A stretch of 64,000 bases of DNA from Nakamurella panacisegetis (GCF_900104535.1 NZ_LT629710.1:1240001-1304000), one strand, 5' to 3'. Counted from the first letter of the stretch, positions 7,403 through 15,020 are shown. A program made the numbers and translations. Notes: generated by a model from the letters alone, not told the origin.

Positions 7403-7854
7403 AGTCGTTCTCCGGTTTCGGGGTCGAGGACGAAGGTCGGTTCGAGGGGCGGGTACAGGGTGTGCCAGTCGATGGGGGGTTTCTGCGGGTAGCCGGTCGG
7501 TAGATTCCAGGTCCGGCCGGTAATCCCAGGTCGTGGTTCGCAGTCGACGTAGGGGGTGCGTCCGTCGCTGTAGAGCGGGATGTACACGTGGTCGGTGAGG
7601 TCGTATTCGCCGTCGTCGCGGACGGGCGGCATGGTGTTGGGTAGGCGTCGGTTGAAGAACGGCGCCAGCATGGCCTGAACCTCGTCTTTCAGGCTGTCGA
7701 GCATCTCGCAGGCGACTTCGCAGCTGTTGTCGCCCTCGATGCGTCCGCCGATCTGGTCGCTGATGTAGCCCACCTGGTCGGCGACGAACAGGACCAGGTA
7801 CTTGAGGGCGTCCAATGGGTCGGGGGTCGTGCGTTGTTGGGGTGCAGCGGTCAT
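7399..7854 (-). CDS. Phage hypothetical protein
   Basis: The likely start is MTAAPQQRTTPDPLDALKYL, giving 151 residues. The first half is helical (VADQVGYISDQIGGRIEGDN, EMLDSLKDEVQAM). The second half is Pro/Tyr-rich with a repeated Asp-Gly pattern and ends FVLDPETGERL. No catalytic motif or known family is evident. It is part of the coupled leftward run. Confidence 0.5.
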   Translation of the reverse strand: MTAAPQQRTTPDPLDALKYLVLFVADQVGYISDQIGGRIEGDNSCEVACEMLDSLKDEVQAMLAPFFNRRLPNTMPPVRDDGEYDLTDHVYIPLYSDGRTPYVDCEPRPGITGRTWNLPTGYPQKPPIDWHTLYPPLEPTFVLDPETGERL

Positions 7855-7876
7855 GTCGGGGCTCCTCGATGTGGGG

Positions 7877-8059
7877 TTACCGGTCGCCCGGCGGTTGGGA
7901 CATTTCCAGCCAGCTCGAGCGGGGCGCTCGTGGTGTGCGGGCCGGGCTGACACGGCCGTGGCCGCAGCGGGAGCAGATGCTCAGCCGCGGTTGGTCGGTG
8001 GGTTCGAATTCGGTGACGGTCTGGCACTGATCGCAGAACAGGCGGAACCGGGCGGTCAT
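7877..8059 (-). CDS. Small zinc-ribbon protein
   Basis: The 60-residue protein MTARFRLFCDQCQTVTEFEP carries CDQC and, 19 residues later, CSRCG, the arrangement of a rubredoxin-like zinc ribbon. A basic, unstructured tail follows. The ATG overlaps the stop of the upstream gene by four bases. Likely a small DNA- or protein-binding phage factor; the function is inferred only from the Cys pairs. Confidence 0.55.
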   Translation of the reverse strand: MTARFRLFCDQCQTVTEFEPTDQPRLSICSRCGHGRVSPARTPRAPRSSWLEMSQPPGDR

Positions 8060-8316
8060 CGTCGGCCGGCCGCTGCTCGGGCCCGCCGGTGGTGGCCGGG
8101 CACCTTTTCGCCGTACTCGATGCCGGTGAGTCGGTTGATGCACTTCTCGCCGGCCGACGCGGTGCACGTCGGACAGTCCACGCTTCTGACCAACGCTCGG
8201 AACGCAGCGGCGTCACGAAGTTCCCGGGCACGGTCGATGGGCACGATATCGGCGATCGACGATGGCAGATCGGTCGGCGACGGGGCCGACGGTTGGGGTT
8301 TCCGTTCGTAGATCAT
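8056..8316 (-). CDS. Small zinc-finger-domain phage protein
   Basis: The chosen start MIYERKPQPSAPSPTDL overlaps the upstream stop (ATGA) and gives 86 residues. The C-terminal part has VDCPTCTASAGEKCINRLTG followed by GHHRRARAA. This C-x2-C, GxxC, His-His pattern is typical of the short actinobacterial and actinophage zinc-finger domain that binds nucleic acid or guards against unmodified DNA. Function in this phage is unknown. Confidence 0.6.
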   Translation of the reverse strand: MIYERKPQPSAPSPTDLPSSIADIVPIDRARELRDAAAFRALVRSVDCPTCTASAGEKCINRLTGIEYGEKVPGHHRRARAAAGRR

Positions 8317-9023
8317 GCTGACCTCGAGGCGGCACGGCAGGACGGGCATTGGGCGTCTCCGACCCACGGTCGCACCTCAGCGCCTCCCGGAACACCGTGA
8401 GGGCAGGGGTCCATCTTCGACAGGTCGTTCAACCACCGCGTGCGATCGGCTTTCGCTCGGCTCTCGTGGGTCGTCTCCCATTTGATGAATGCGCGGCGGG
8501 CCGCGCCGCAGGCGTAGCACCGGTCGGCGGTTCCGTTGGGGTGGACGCTGCAGTGCGGTGACGGCTTGAGCTCGATCGTGGTCGGATGGGTTGCGGGTGG
8601 CTCTTCCGTTCCAATTACTTCCCTTCCTTTTGGGGCGGGATATCCCGCCTGGTCGCCCGCCTGGTCGCCCGCCTGGTCGCCCGCCTGGTCGCCCGCCTGG
8701 TCGCCCGCCTGGTGATGGGCGGGATATCCCGCCTGGTCGGATGCTTCGGAACCGACGTTCAATCGCCACCTGACAGAGCGACCCTCCATGCCACTTCGGG
8801 AAATCAGCCCAACGACTTCGAGTGCCTCAAGCGCGTTCCGTACGTGACGGCGAGGCATGTGACTCACCTCCTCTGCGAGTGTGTAACTGGAGGGCCACGC
8901 CTCCCCGGCGCCGTTCGCATAGGTGGCCAACGCGACCAACACGCGACCGATGGCGTGCTGCCCAATGTGACGGTTGCCGATCGGCAACGGCACTTTGAGC
9001 GCCCACCTGACGAAGTCGTCCAC
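8313..9023 (-). CDS. Helix-turn-helix replication-initiator-like protein with internal repeat tract
   Basis: The 236-residue protein starts at GTG; an in-frame stop just upstream fixes the start region. Residues ~20-90 form a winged or HTH_36-type domain (GRVLVALATYANGAGEAWPS, HVRNALEALEVVGLISRSG) like that of phage replication proteins of the O type. Residues ~100-127 are a tandem AGDQ repeat encoded by a 12-bp DNA repeat. The C-terminal third has Cys/His pairs (CSVHPNGTADRCYACGAARR and CPHGVPGG...CPSCR) that probably bind zinc. The lambda O gene also carries its origin iterons between two protein domains, so this may be initiator and origin in one; that is an inference. Confidence 0.65.
   Translation of the reverse strand: MDDFVRWALKVPLPIGNRHIGQHAIGRVLVALATYANGAGEAWPSSYTLAEEVSHMPRRHVRNALEALEVVGLISRSGMEGRSVRWRLNVGSEASDQAGYPAHHQAGDQAGDQAGDQAGDQAGDQAGYPAPKGREVIGTEEPPATHPTTIELKPSPHCSVHPNGTADRCYACGAARRAFIKWETTHESRAKADRTRWLNDLSKMDPCPHGVPGGAEVRPWVGDAQCPSCRAASRSA
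8634..8740. repeat. 12-bp tandem repeat array flanked by two 16-bp perfect palindromes
   Basis: Five exact copies of GCCTGGTCGCCC run from 8647 to 8706, followed by two diverged units. The palindrome GGCGGGATATCCCGCC occurs at 8634-8649 and again at 8718-8733, exactly 84 bp (seven units) apart. A pyrimidine-rich and relatively AT-rich stretch (about 8607-8631) lies on one side. The whole array is in frame inside the HTH gene. It could be replication-origin iterons; a coding minisatellite is the alternative. Confidence 0.85.
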
Positions 9024-9029
9024 GTCTGA

Positions 9030-9119
9030 TCAGGCCCTCTGCTCCCGCGTACCAGGCGCGATAGATGGTTCCGGCGAAGGACGCCGCGGCGATTTCACCA
9101 TCGGCATTGCTGCGGTCAC
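9030..9119 (-). CDS. Possible coupled micro-ORF
   Basis: A 29-residue basic, Pro-rich frame starts at a GTG overlapping the stop of the upstream gene (GTGA) and ends seven bases before the HTH gene's GTG. The overlap fits the operon's style, but a second frame across the same stretch also looks protein-like (EIAAASFAGTIYRAWYAGAE), so either reading may be the real one or neither. Confidence 0.25.
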   Translation of the reverse strand: MTAAMPMVKSPRRPSPEPSIAPGTREQRA

Positions 9120-9865
9120 GGATGCACCGAGCCGTCTGCGTCGATGGTCTGGTCGAGGCCAGCAGCGAGGTTCGACGCCGTCACCAGCCCGACAGCAAGG
9201 CGAGCGGCCTCCGAGGGTGTCAGGGCGACATCGGCCAAGCCGATCATTTCGACGGCTGTCGGCTCGACGAACTGGCCCCAGCTGCGGACGGCCACCACGT
9301 TCACTTCGACGTGGGCGTAGGCGGGAGCCGGGTCCATGACAAAGCTGTGTTCGCAGGTGCTCTCGTCCTTGAGGTGGCTGCCGGCTTTGTGGAGTGTGCA
9401 CCACGCAGGGCACGGTTCGATAGCCGGCCCGAACCACAGACCGTCCTGCCACCGTTCGAAGATGGCGGCGATGCCTGTCGCGATTGCGGACAGCGGACAG
9501 TTACCGGCGATCCGGACGAAGCGGACTTTCCCGTCCCACGCGGCCACAACGGGCCAGCCGTCAGCGATCTCGGTTTCATCCCACACGATCTGCACCGCAA
9601 GCGAGTCGTAGGTGAGCACGATGGTGGTCAAGTCCACGAACGCGTCGCGTACCAGTGCGTCTTTCGGATCCCCTACCTGAATCAGCCAAGAAGCGCGGAT
9701 AGAAGCGTCCAATTCGCTCCAGGCCGCCTTAACGTCGACGTTGTCCGACGCGAGGTGGCGCCGGTCATCGAACCACCGGGTGAGCGTCAATGGCTCCTCT
9801 GGTGCGGCCTTGTCCACAGTTTGTCGATTCTGCTGCGGCAACGTCGGCATTTCGAGTACGGTCAC
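9116..9865 (-). CDS. DUF6907-like phage protein
   Basis: The 249-residue protein has a first half with no recognised domain (LTRWFDDRRHLASDN, FVRIAGNCPLSAIATGIAAI). The second half contains EPCPAWCTLHKAGSHL and CEHSFVMDP, then AYAHVEVNVVAV and TPSEAARLAVGLVTA. That Cys/His pattern followed by a two-strand and helix ending resembles the DUF6907 family of actinobacterial and phage proteins, whose function is unknown. It is the first gene of the early operon after the excisionase. Confidence 0.6.
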   Translation of the reverse strand: MTVLEMPTLPQQNRQTVDKAAPEEPLTLTRWFDDRRHLASDNVDVKAAWSELDASIRASWLIQVGDPKDALVRDAFVDLTTIVLTYDSLAVQIVWDETEIADGWPVVAAWDGKVRFVRIAGNCPLSAIATGIAAIFERWQDGLWFGPAIEPCPAWCTLHKAGSHLKDESTCEHSFVMDPAPAYAHVEVNVVAVRSWGQFVEPTAVEMIGLADVALTPSEAARLAVGLVTASNLAAGLDQTIDADGSVHP

Positions 9866-9908
9866 GGGAGTGCCTTTCCTGTTTCGGACGAATGGGCTGG
9901 GGTGCTCT

Positions 9909-9939
9909 GGCCGGCCGACGTTGACGCGTCGGGCCGGCC
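9909..9939 (-). terminator. Hairpin downstream of the excisionase-like gene
   Basis: GGCCGGCCGACG and CGTCGGGCCGGCC form a 12-bp stem with one bulged base and a six-base loop. It lies about 30 bp past the stop of the gene ending at 9968 and before the next leftward gene. CTTTCC follows it on the plus strand, so it could work in either direction. Confidence 0.5.
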
Positions 9940-9967
9940 TCTTTCCTTCAGTGAGTGCAATGAGCGG

Positions 9968-10189
9968 TCAAGCCGCTGGCGGTCGCTGATCGGCCTGCGA
10001 CTCGAGCCATTCGTCGATGTCGCTCCGGCGGTAGCGCAGGTGCTTGCCGATCTTGATGGCGCGCGGGCCCCGACCGTCAGTCCGCCAGCGGTAGAAGGTC
10101 TGCTGCGGGATCCCGACCAGCGCAGAGAGCTCCGCGACGTCGAGCAGCCGATCTTCCTGTGCTCCAACGGCAACCGTGTTGCGCTTCAT
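9968..10189 (-). CDS. Excisionase-like helix-turn-helix protein
   Basis: The 73-residue protein contains LLDVAELSALVGIPQQTFYR followed by GRGPRAIKIGKHLRYRRSDI and DEWLESQ. This is the standard helix-turn-helix and wing of the AlpA/MerR-like excisionase family (HTH_17). It is divergent from the integrase unit across a spacer with repeated operator-like motifs. Expected role: directing excision together with the integrase, and possibly repressing or activating the divergent promoter. Confidence 0.8.
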   Translation of the reverse strand: MKRNTVAVGAQEDRLLDVAELSALVGIPQQTFYRWRTDGRGPRAIKIGKHLRYRRSDIDEWLESQADQRPPAA

Positions 10190-10222
10190 AAGCGATGCTC
10201 CGTTCGAAGTGGATTAGCGAGA

Positions 10223-10280
10223 CCACATCACTGTACGCCATCCGATGTGGTACTGCAAGCATCCATCATTAGTGATGTGG
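10223..10280. promoter_or_regulatory. Three-copy operator between excisionase and integrase units
   Basis: CCACATCACT (10223-10232) and AGTGATGTGG (10271-10280) are exact inverted copies. A third partial copy, GATGTGG, lies at 10244-10250, and CATCATT at 10264-10270 forms a compact near-palindrome with the last one. All lie in the 128-bp spacer between divergent genes. This fits a binding region for the excisionase or a phage repressor. Confidence 0.6.
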
Positions 10281-10317
10281 CTTGGCGGATCTACGCCCGT
10301 CATGACAGACTGACGCC

Positions 10318-10848
10318 ATGGGATGGAGCACACGCGCGGCGAAGCCCGACAGAACGCGAGTCGTCGAGCTGTGCCCGGGTCTCCTCTATCCCGTCGGTTG
10401 GGACCTCACCGGAGCAGTCGAATCAACGCCGCCGATCCTCTGGTCTGGACGCATCGAGTTCAACGAACAGGTTGGGCGCTACGAGCTTCGATGGTTGAAG
10501 GTCGACGCCGAGACAGGCGCGACCGTGACCGGCGAGGTGCTGCGGAGCATTCCGGTGAGTCAGCTGATCATGCAGGTGGTAAAACCGATCGATCAGAAGC
10601 CGATGGCAGGTCCTTACGCGCTGACCAGCGAGTTACAGGCACGGATGAGAGAAGCGGGCCCCGTCACCGAGACCCTGCAGATGGTCGCCTGGATCTACCG
10701 GGTGGCCTTCGCGACCGGCGACTCCCCAACTAAACGCGTAGCGACGTCCTTCGACATACCGCGTCCTACTGCGGACCGGTGGGTCCGGACAGCACGAGAC
10801 CGCGGACTGCTCGGCGACGAACCCGGGCCTGGGAAGGCGAGTGTCTGA
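10318..10848 (+). CDS. Phage protein with C-terminal helix-turn-helix, upstream of integrase
   Basis: The 176-residue protein has an N-terminal part of strands (ILWSGRIEFNEQVGRYELRW). Its C-terminal half, MVAWIYRVAFATGDSPTKRV then ATSFDIPRPTADRWVRTARD and RGLLG, reads as a helix-turn-helix like those that precede integrases in many actinobacterial elements. Its stop shares a base with the integrase ATG (TGATG), so the two are coupled. Function is unknown; control of integration is plausible. Confidence 0.6.
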   Translation: MGWSTRAAKPDRTRVVELCPGLLYPVGWDLTGAVESTPPILWSGRIEFNEQVGRYELRWLKVDAETGATVTGEVLRSIPVSQLIMQVVKPIDQKPMAGPYALTSELQARMREAGPVTETLQMVAWIYRVAFATGDSPTKRVATSFDIPRPTADRWVRTARDRGLLGDEPGPGKASV

Positions 10849-12023
10849 TGCCGCGAAAGCCCCTGCCGCTAGGCACCTACGGCCGGATCAGCCGGAAGGA
10901 GATCGAGACTGGCCGGTGGCGGGCCCTTGCGCGGTTCCGAGACTTCGACGGCCGCACCCGGCAGGTGGAGGCATGGGGCAAGTCCGGGGCGGCCGCCGAG
11001 CGGGCGTTGGTGTCGGCGATGACCGATCGTTCGGCGCCGGCTGCGGACTCGATCACGCCAGAAACCAGGCTGGCTGCAGTGGGCCGGATCTGGTTGGCCG
11101 AAGTTGCCCGGTCAGATCTGGCCACCAACACCCAAAGCAGGTACAGCGACCTGGTCAACAACCACGTCGTACCCGGCATCGGCGGACTGCAGGTCCGTGA
11201 AGCTACCGTCGGCTCCTTGGACCGCTTCATCCGCACCGTCAACGATCACGTCGGTGCCGCAACGGCCAAGGGATGCCGAGTCGTTCTGGCGGCCATGCTC
11301 GGCCTAGCCGCCCGCCACGACGCGGCGCCTCGCAACCTGGTCCGGGACACCTCGGCCGTACCGCAGGAGCGGAAACCCGTGCGCGTGCTCACCGAGCGCG
11401 AGGTTCGAGCGCTCCGCGGGAAGCTGGCCGCCGACAAGGCCACCGTCAGAGCCGACCTACCGGACATCGTCGATTTCATGCTTGGCACCGGCGTGCGGAT
11501 CGGTGAGGCACTGGCGTTCCGGTGGGCGGACCTCGACCTCGGATCGGCGATCGCCACGGCAACAGTCACCGGCACCGTGGTGCGCGTCCACGGCCAGGGC
11601 TTGACGATCCAGGACCACCCGAAGACGGCGTCGGGCCGCCGCCGGCTAATGCTGCCGCCCTTCGTCGTCTCCATGCTGCTGCGACGGCAGATGGATGTCG
11701 TCGAGGGCAACGCCTGGGATCTGGTCTTCCCCTCGAGCACGGGCACACTCCGGGAGCCGCAGAACGTCCACCGGCAGTGGCGCGCCGCTCGAGCTCGGGC
11801 CGGCATGGACTGGATCACGCCGCACGTCTTCCGAAAGTCGGTGGCCACCGTCATCGGCCTCGGCGACGTCCGCGCGGCCGCCGATCAGTTGGGGCACAGC
11901 GGAACCGCCGTGACCGAGCGGCACTACTTGGCGAAGACGCATGCCGGGCCCGATGCCCGGTCGTTGCTCGAGGCCTTCGGTCAGCCGGCGGACGAGGCCG
12001 ATCGCAGCGATTCCGCTGGGTAA
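10848..12023 (+). CDS. int: Tyrosine site-specific integrase
   Basis: The 391-residue protein has an N-terminal arm-binding region, a core-binding domain (SRYSDLVNNHVVPGIGGLQV) and a catalytic domain. The catalytic residues are visible in order: Arg in GTGVRIGEALAFRW, Lys in HPKTASGRRRL, His-x-x-Arg in PHVFRKS, His in DQLGHSG and the Tyr nucleophile in TERHYLAK. A ribosome site (GGGAAGG) precedes the ATG. The gene ends 81 bp from the 3' end of tRNA-Arg, the expected attachment target. The family catalyses integration, and excision with the excisionase. Confidence 0.93.
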   Translation: MPRKPLPLGTYGRISRKEIETGRWRALARFRDFDGRTRQVEAWGKSGAAAERALVSAMTDRSAPAADSITPETRLAAVGRIWLAEVARSDLATNTQSRYSDLVNNHVVPGIGGLQVREATVGSLDRFIRTVNDHVGAATAKGCRVVLAAMLGLAARHDAAPRNLVRDTSAVPQERKPVRVLTEREVRALRGKLAADKATVRADLPDIVDFMLGTGVRIGEALAFRWADLDLGSAIATATVTGTVVRVHGQGLTIQDHPKTASGRRRLMLPPFVVSMLLRRQMDVVEGNAWDLVFPSSTGTLREPQNVHRQWRAARARAGMDWITPHVFRKSVATVIGLGDVRAAADQLGHSGTAVTERHYLAKTHAGPDARSLLEAFGQPADEADRSDSAG

Positions 12024-12065
12024 ACGCTGGATCGGGACTACTCAACCCCCGAAACGACCACAGCC

Positions 12066-12090
12066 CCTCGACCTGTTAATGCAGGTGAGG
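12066..12090 (+). terminator. Hairpin after the integrase
   Basis: CCTC-G-ACCTG pairs with CAGGT-GAGG around a TTAATG loop with one bulged base, 43 bp past the integrase stop and just before the tRNA-Arg 3' end. It could terminate either the integrase or the tRNA transcript. Confidence 0.4.
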
Positions 12091-12104
12091 AGCTGTTGCG
12101 GTGG

Positions 12105-12150
12105 TGCGCCTGGAGGGATTCGAACCCCCAACCTTCTGATCCGTAGTCAG
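12105..12150. other. Probable prophage attachment site (right junction)
   Basis: Tyrosine integrases of this type often insert into tRNA 3' ends, and this integrase gene points at and ends beside tRNA-Arg(ACG). The core is expected to be the T-arm and acceptor part of the tRNA. The matching left copy would lie outside the window, so the core length cannot be measured here. Confidence 0.5.
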
Positions 12151-12177
12151 ATGCTCTATCCGTTGAGCTACAGGCGC
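12105..12177 (-). tRNA. tRNA-Arg (ACG anticodon)
   Basis: The 73-nt gene folds with acceptor GCGCCTG/CAGGCGC, D-arm GCTC/GAGC, anticodon stem TCTGA/TCAGA around CTACGGA (anticodon ACG) and a T-arm with TTCGAAT. The discriminator is A and CCA follows partly in the genome. Its 3' end faces the integrase, so the phage junction probably lies inside or at this end and the tRNA is restored by the phage copy of the attachment core. Confidence 0.95.
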
Positions 12178-12240
12178 ATGTTCAGTTGTTGACGCGGTCC
12201 AACAGTACTGCCACCGGCGCGTCCCAGGAGACCACCAGCG

Positions 12241-12327
12241 CGGAAGCGGAGGGATTTGAACCCTCGGTACGATTACTCGCACAACACATTAGCAGTGTGT
12301 CCCATTCGGCCGCTCTGGCACGCTTCC
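12241..12327 (-). tRNA. tRNA-Ser (GCT anticodon)
   Basis: The 87-nt class II tRNA has acceptor GGAAGCG/CGCTTCC, anticodon stem around CTGCTAA (anticodon GCT), a long variable arm and a T-loop TTCAAAT. Discriminator G is typical of tRNA-Ser. It lies 63 bp upstream of the tRNA-Arg gene on the same strand. Confidence 0.95.
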
Positions 12328-12432
12328 CAGGGCCACCCTGGGGTGGCCCGCCGAGCGCTTACCCTACCTGCCTGCGGGACCGGGTGGCAAAACGATCGGC
12401 GTGCTCTCGGCTGACCTGCGCCGACGCCCGTT

Positions 12433-13365
12433 TCAGGACAGGCAGTTGGTCATGGCCAGGGCATTCGGGTCCGGCACGGTGGCCGCCGAGCACCCCTTGA
12501 CCGCGTACGACGTGCCGTCCCACGCGTAGACGATCCAGACGGTGGAGCCGTCAGCCTGGTCCTGCACGGCCACCCCGATGCCGTCGCCGACGGTCAACGT
12601 TATGGCCTTCGCCGTGACCGAGGTGATGCCGGCCACGCCGCTGACGTCGGACCAACTCCCCTGGGCGTTCACCTGGTACGCCGCGGCCACGGCCGTGCCG
12701 TCGGACTGCGCCGCGATGACGATGCACCGACCGTTGGTGTCGCAGCCCAGCTCACCGCCGGGAGGCGTCGGGAAGGTGGTCCCGTAGGTGATGTTGGCCG
12801 CGCCGGCGACGGTCCCGTCCCCGCGGATGGCCAGCAGCGCGGCGCGTCCCTGCGCAGTGGCGACTTCGGCCGCCCCCAGGGTCGACGTGATCCCCGCGTG
12901 GGTGGCCAGCACGGTGCAGCCCGGGCAGTTGGCCAGCTGCACGTTCATGGTGCTGCGCGCCGTGGTCGCCGCCACCGCTGACGAGGAGGTACTCGGCGCC
13001 AAGGAGGTGCTCGCCGCAGACGCCGTCGCGTTCGGAGAGGCCGACGTGACCGGAGCGGCCTTCGGGCCGGAAGCACCCACCGGACTCAGCGCCGTGGCGC
13101 TGCTGGTCGCGATGTGTGTCGAGGCGGCCGTCACGGCTGCGCTCGTGGCGGGTCCACCGAGGTCCGGCACGGTGACGACGATCGACGCACCGGCGGTGGG
13201 GCCGGCGACCGGCAAGGCCGACACCGAGGCCGACACCGAACTGCTGCTGGCGGCGGTCGAGCTGGGCAGGGTGCACGCCGTCAACGCGGTCGCCAGTACC
13301 CCACCGACGAGCACACCGCGCGTCCATGTCCTGTGTCTGGTGGACCGACTACCGAAGCTGGGCAT
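12433..13365 (-). CDS. Ser/Thr/Ala-rich lipoprotein of unknown function
   Basis: The 310-residue protein has a basic N-terminus, a hydrophobic stretch and the lipobox ATALTAC, so it is likely a secreted lipoprotein with Cys31 modified. Residues ~33-140 are a low-complexity Ser/Thr/Ala linker. The remaining ~170 residues form a globular domain with paired Cys residues (LANCPGCTV, LGCDTNGRCIVI and KGCSAATV) that could make disulphides, and short strand repeats (IRGDGTVAGAANI, AQSDGTAVAAAYQV). No family is recognised. Confidence 0.75.
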   Translation of the reverse strand: MPSFGSRSTRHRTWTRGVLVGGVLATALTACTLPSSTAASSSSVSASVSALPVAGPTAGASIVVTVPDLGGPATSAAVTAASTHIATSSATALSPVGASGPKAAPVTSASPNATASAASTSLAPSTSSSAVAATTARSTMNVQLANCPGCTVLATHAGITSTLGAAEVATAQGRAALLAIRGDGTVAGAANITYGTTFPTPPGGELGCDTNGRCIVIAAQSDGTAVAAAYQVNAQGSWSDVSGVAGITSVTAKAITLTVGDGIGVAVQDQADGSTVWIVYAWDGTSYAVKGCSAATVPDPNALAMTNCLS

Positions 13366-13495
13366 GCCACTTTCCTACACGACGACCCCGTCGACTCCTG
13401 GTAAGCGCGGGCCGAGCGCGACGGCGAAGGTTAGAGTGTCCAACCGGCACCGGACACGGACGCCGACAGCCCGCACCCGATCATCGAGGTTGACC

Positions 13496-14566
13496 ATGAC
13501 GGTCCAGATCCGCCCGGCGCTCGACTCGTTGCCGGCCTACGCGCCAGGCCGCACGGTCCCCGGCGCGATCAAGCTCGCCTCGAACGAGCTGTCCTTCCCG
13601 ACCCTGCCCGCCGTGTCGGCCGCGATCCTGGGCGCCATCGGAGCCGACGCGTCCGGCATCAACCGGTACCCCGACAACGGCGCGCAGGCCCTGATCGCCG
13701 CCCTGTCCACCCATGTCGGCGTCGACCCGAGCCACATCATCGCCGGCTGCGGCTCGGTCGCGTTGTGCCAGCAGCTGGTGCAGGCGACCTGCTCGGAGGG
13801 CGACGAGGTGATGTTCGGGTGGCGTTCGTTCGAGGCCTACCCGATCGTCACGCAGATCGCCGGAGCGGTGTCGCGCCGCGTGCCGGTGACGGCGCAACAC
13901 GCCCTTGACCTGCCGGCCATGGCCGCCGCGGTCACGCCGAGGACCCGCCTGATCTACATCTGCACCCCGAACAACCCGACCGGCACCGTGGTCCACCAGC
14001 AGGAGTTGCTCGCCTTCCTCGATGCGGTCCCGGAGAACGTGCTCGTCGTCGTGGACGAGGCCTACGGCGAATTCGACACCGACCCGGATTCGCCGGACGG
14101 AGTGGCCCTGGCCACCTCCCGTCCGAACGTGCTGTCGCTGCGGACCCTGTCCAAGGCCTATCAGCTGGCCGGCCTGCGCGTCGGGTACGCCGTCGGTGAT
14201 CCGGCAGTGATCACCGCGCTGGCCAAGGTCGCCATTCCCTTCGCCGTCAACTCCCTCGCCCAGCAGGCCGCCATCGCCGCCCTGGGCGCCCGCGACGAGC
14301 TGAAGCCCCGCTGGCAGCAGGTGATCTCGGAGCGATCCCGGGTGACCGATGCCCTGCGGGCGGCGGGCTACGAGGTGCCAACGTCGCAGGCCAACTTCGT
14401 CTGGCTGCCTCTCCGCGAGCGTGCCGCGGCATTCGCCGCGCACACCGAGGCCAACAAGGTGATCGTGCGGCCGTTCTCCGACGCGACCGGTGGGGTGCGG
14501 GTCACCATCGGCTCCCCGGCCGAGAACGACGCCTTCCTCGATGCCGCACGGTCTTTCGCGCTCTAG
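13496..14566 (+). CDS. pat: Aromatic amino acid / histidinol-phosphate aminotransferase
   Basis: The 356-residue fold-type I PLP enzyme has GCGSVALCQQLVQA, CTPNNPTGTVV, the PLP-contacting VVVDEAYGEF and the Schiff-base Lys in RTLSKAYQLAGLRVGYAVG. This matches the HisC family; the short length and LASNELSFPT start are like actinobacterial Pat enzymes that make phenylalanine and other aromatic amino acids. Histidinol-phosphate activity cannot be excluded. No his genes are near. The ATG at 13496 is preferred because the longer open frame upstream lacks coding character and would overlap the divergent lipoprotein gene. Confidence 0.88.
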   Translation: MTVQIRPALDSLPAYAPGRTVPGAIKLASNELSFPTLPAVSAAILGAIGADASGINRYPDNGAQALIAALSTHVGVDPSHIIAGCGSVALCQQLVQATCSEGDEVMFGWRSFEAYPIVTQIAGAVSRRVPVTAQHALDLPAMAAAVTPRTRLIYICTPNNPTGTVVHQQELLAFLDAVPENVLVVVDEAYGEFDTDPDSPDGVALATSRPNVLSLRTLSKAYQLAGLRVGYAVGDPAVITALAKVAIPFAVNSLAQQAAIAALGARDELKPRWQQVISERSRVTDALRAAGYEVPTSQANFVWLPLRERAAAFAAHTEANKVIVRPFSDATGGVRVTIGSPAENDAFLDAARSFAL

Positions 14567-14579
14567 CCCGAAAGTCGAG

Positions 14580-15020
14580 CTATCTCGCCAGCACGGCCAG
14601 GGCGCGGACCAGCGACGGCACCCCGTCGCCCAACCGCCCGAAGAACGCGCGGTCACACGCCTCCACCACCACGACCGCTCGGTTGGCCAGATCGGCGCCG
14701 GCGCGCGTCACGGTCAGGGCCTTGGCCCGCCGATCGGTGGGATCGGAATCTCGTCGTACCAACGCTTTGGCCTCCAGGGTGCGGATCACCTGGGAGGTCA
14801 TCATGGGGTCGGTGGCCGCATGGTCGGCCAACCGTTTCTGCGTGACGGCACCCTCGGCGGCCAGATAGGTCAACGACGCCAACAGGACGAACTGCACATG
14901 GGTGAGATCGAACGGCCTGAGCGCGGCCCGAATGGCCGACTGCCAGCTGTTCGTCACCTGCCACAGCAGCAGCCCGGGGCTGTCCGCGGCGGATTCGTGA
15001 CCGGTCTCGAGCCTCGTCAC
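14580..15020 (-). CDS. MarR-family transcriptional regulator
   Basis: The 146-residue protein has the winged-helix signature of MarR: FVLLASLTYLAAEGAVTQKR, HAATDPMMTSQVIRTLEAKA and the wing LVRRDSDPTDRRAKALTVTR. It is the second gene of an operon; its ATG overlaps the stop of the SRPBCC gene. The 28-bp palindrome before that operon is the probable binding site, which would make the operon self-regulated. The ligand is unknown. Confidence 0.88.
   Translation of the reverse strand: MTRLETGHESAADSPGLLLWQVTNSWQSAIRAALRPFDLTHVQFVLLASLTYLAAEGAVTQKRLADHAATDPMMTSQVIRTLEAKALVRRDSDPTDRRAKALTVTRAGADLANRAVVVVEACDRAFFGRLGDGVPSLVRALAVLAR

Noticed and set aside
8647-8706. Possible CRISPR array (direct repeats)
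   Set aside because: Units are 12 bp with no spacers and lie in frame within a coding sequence.
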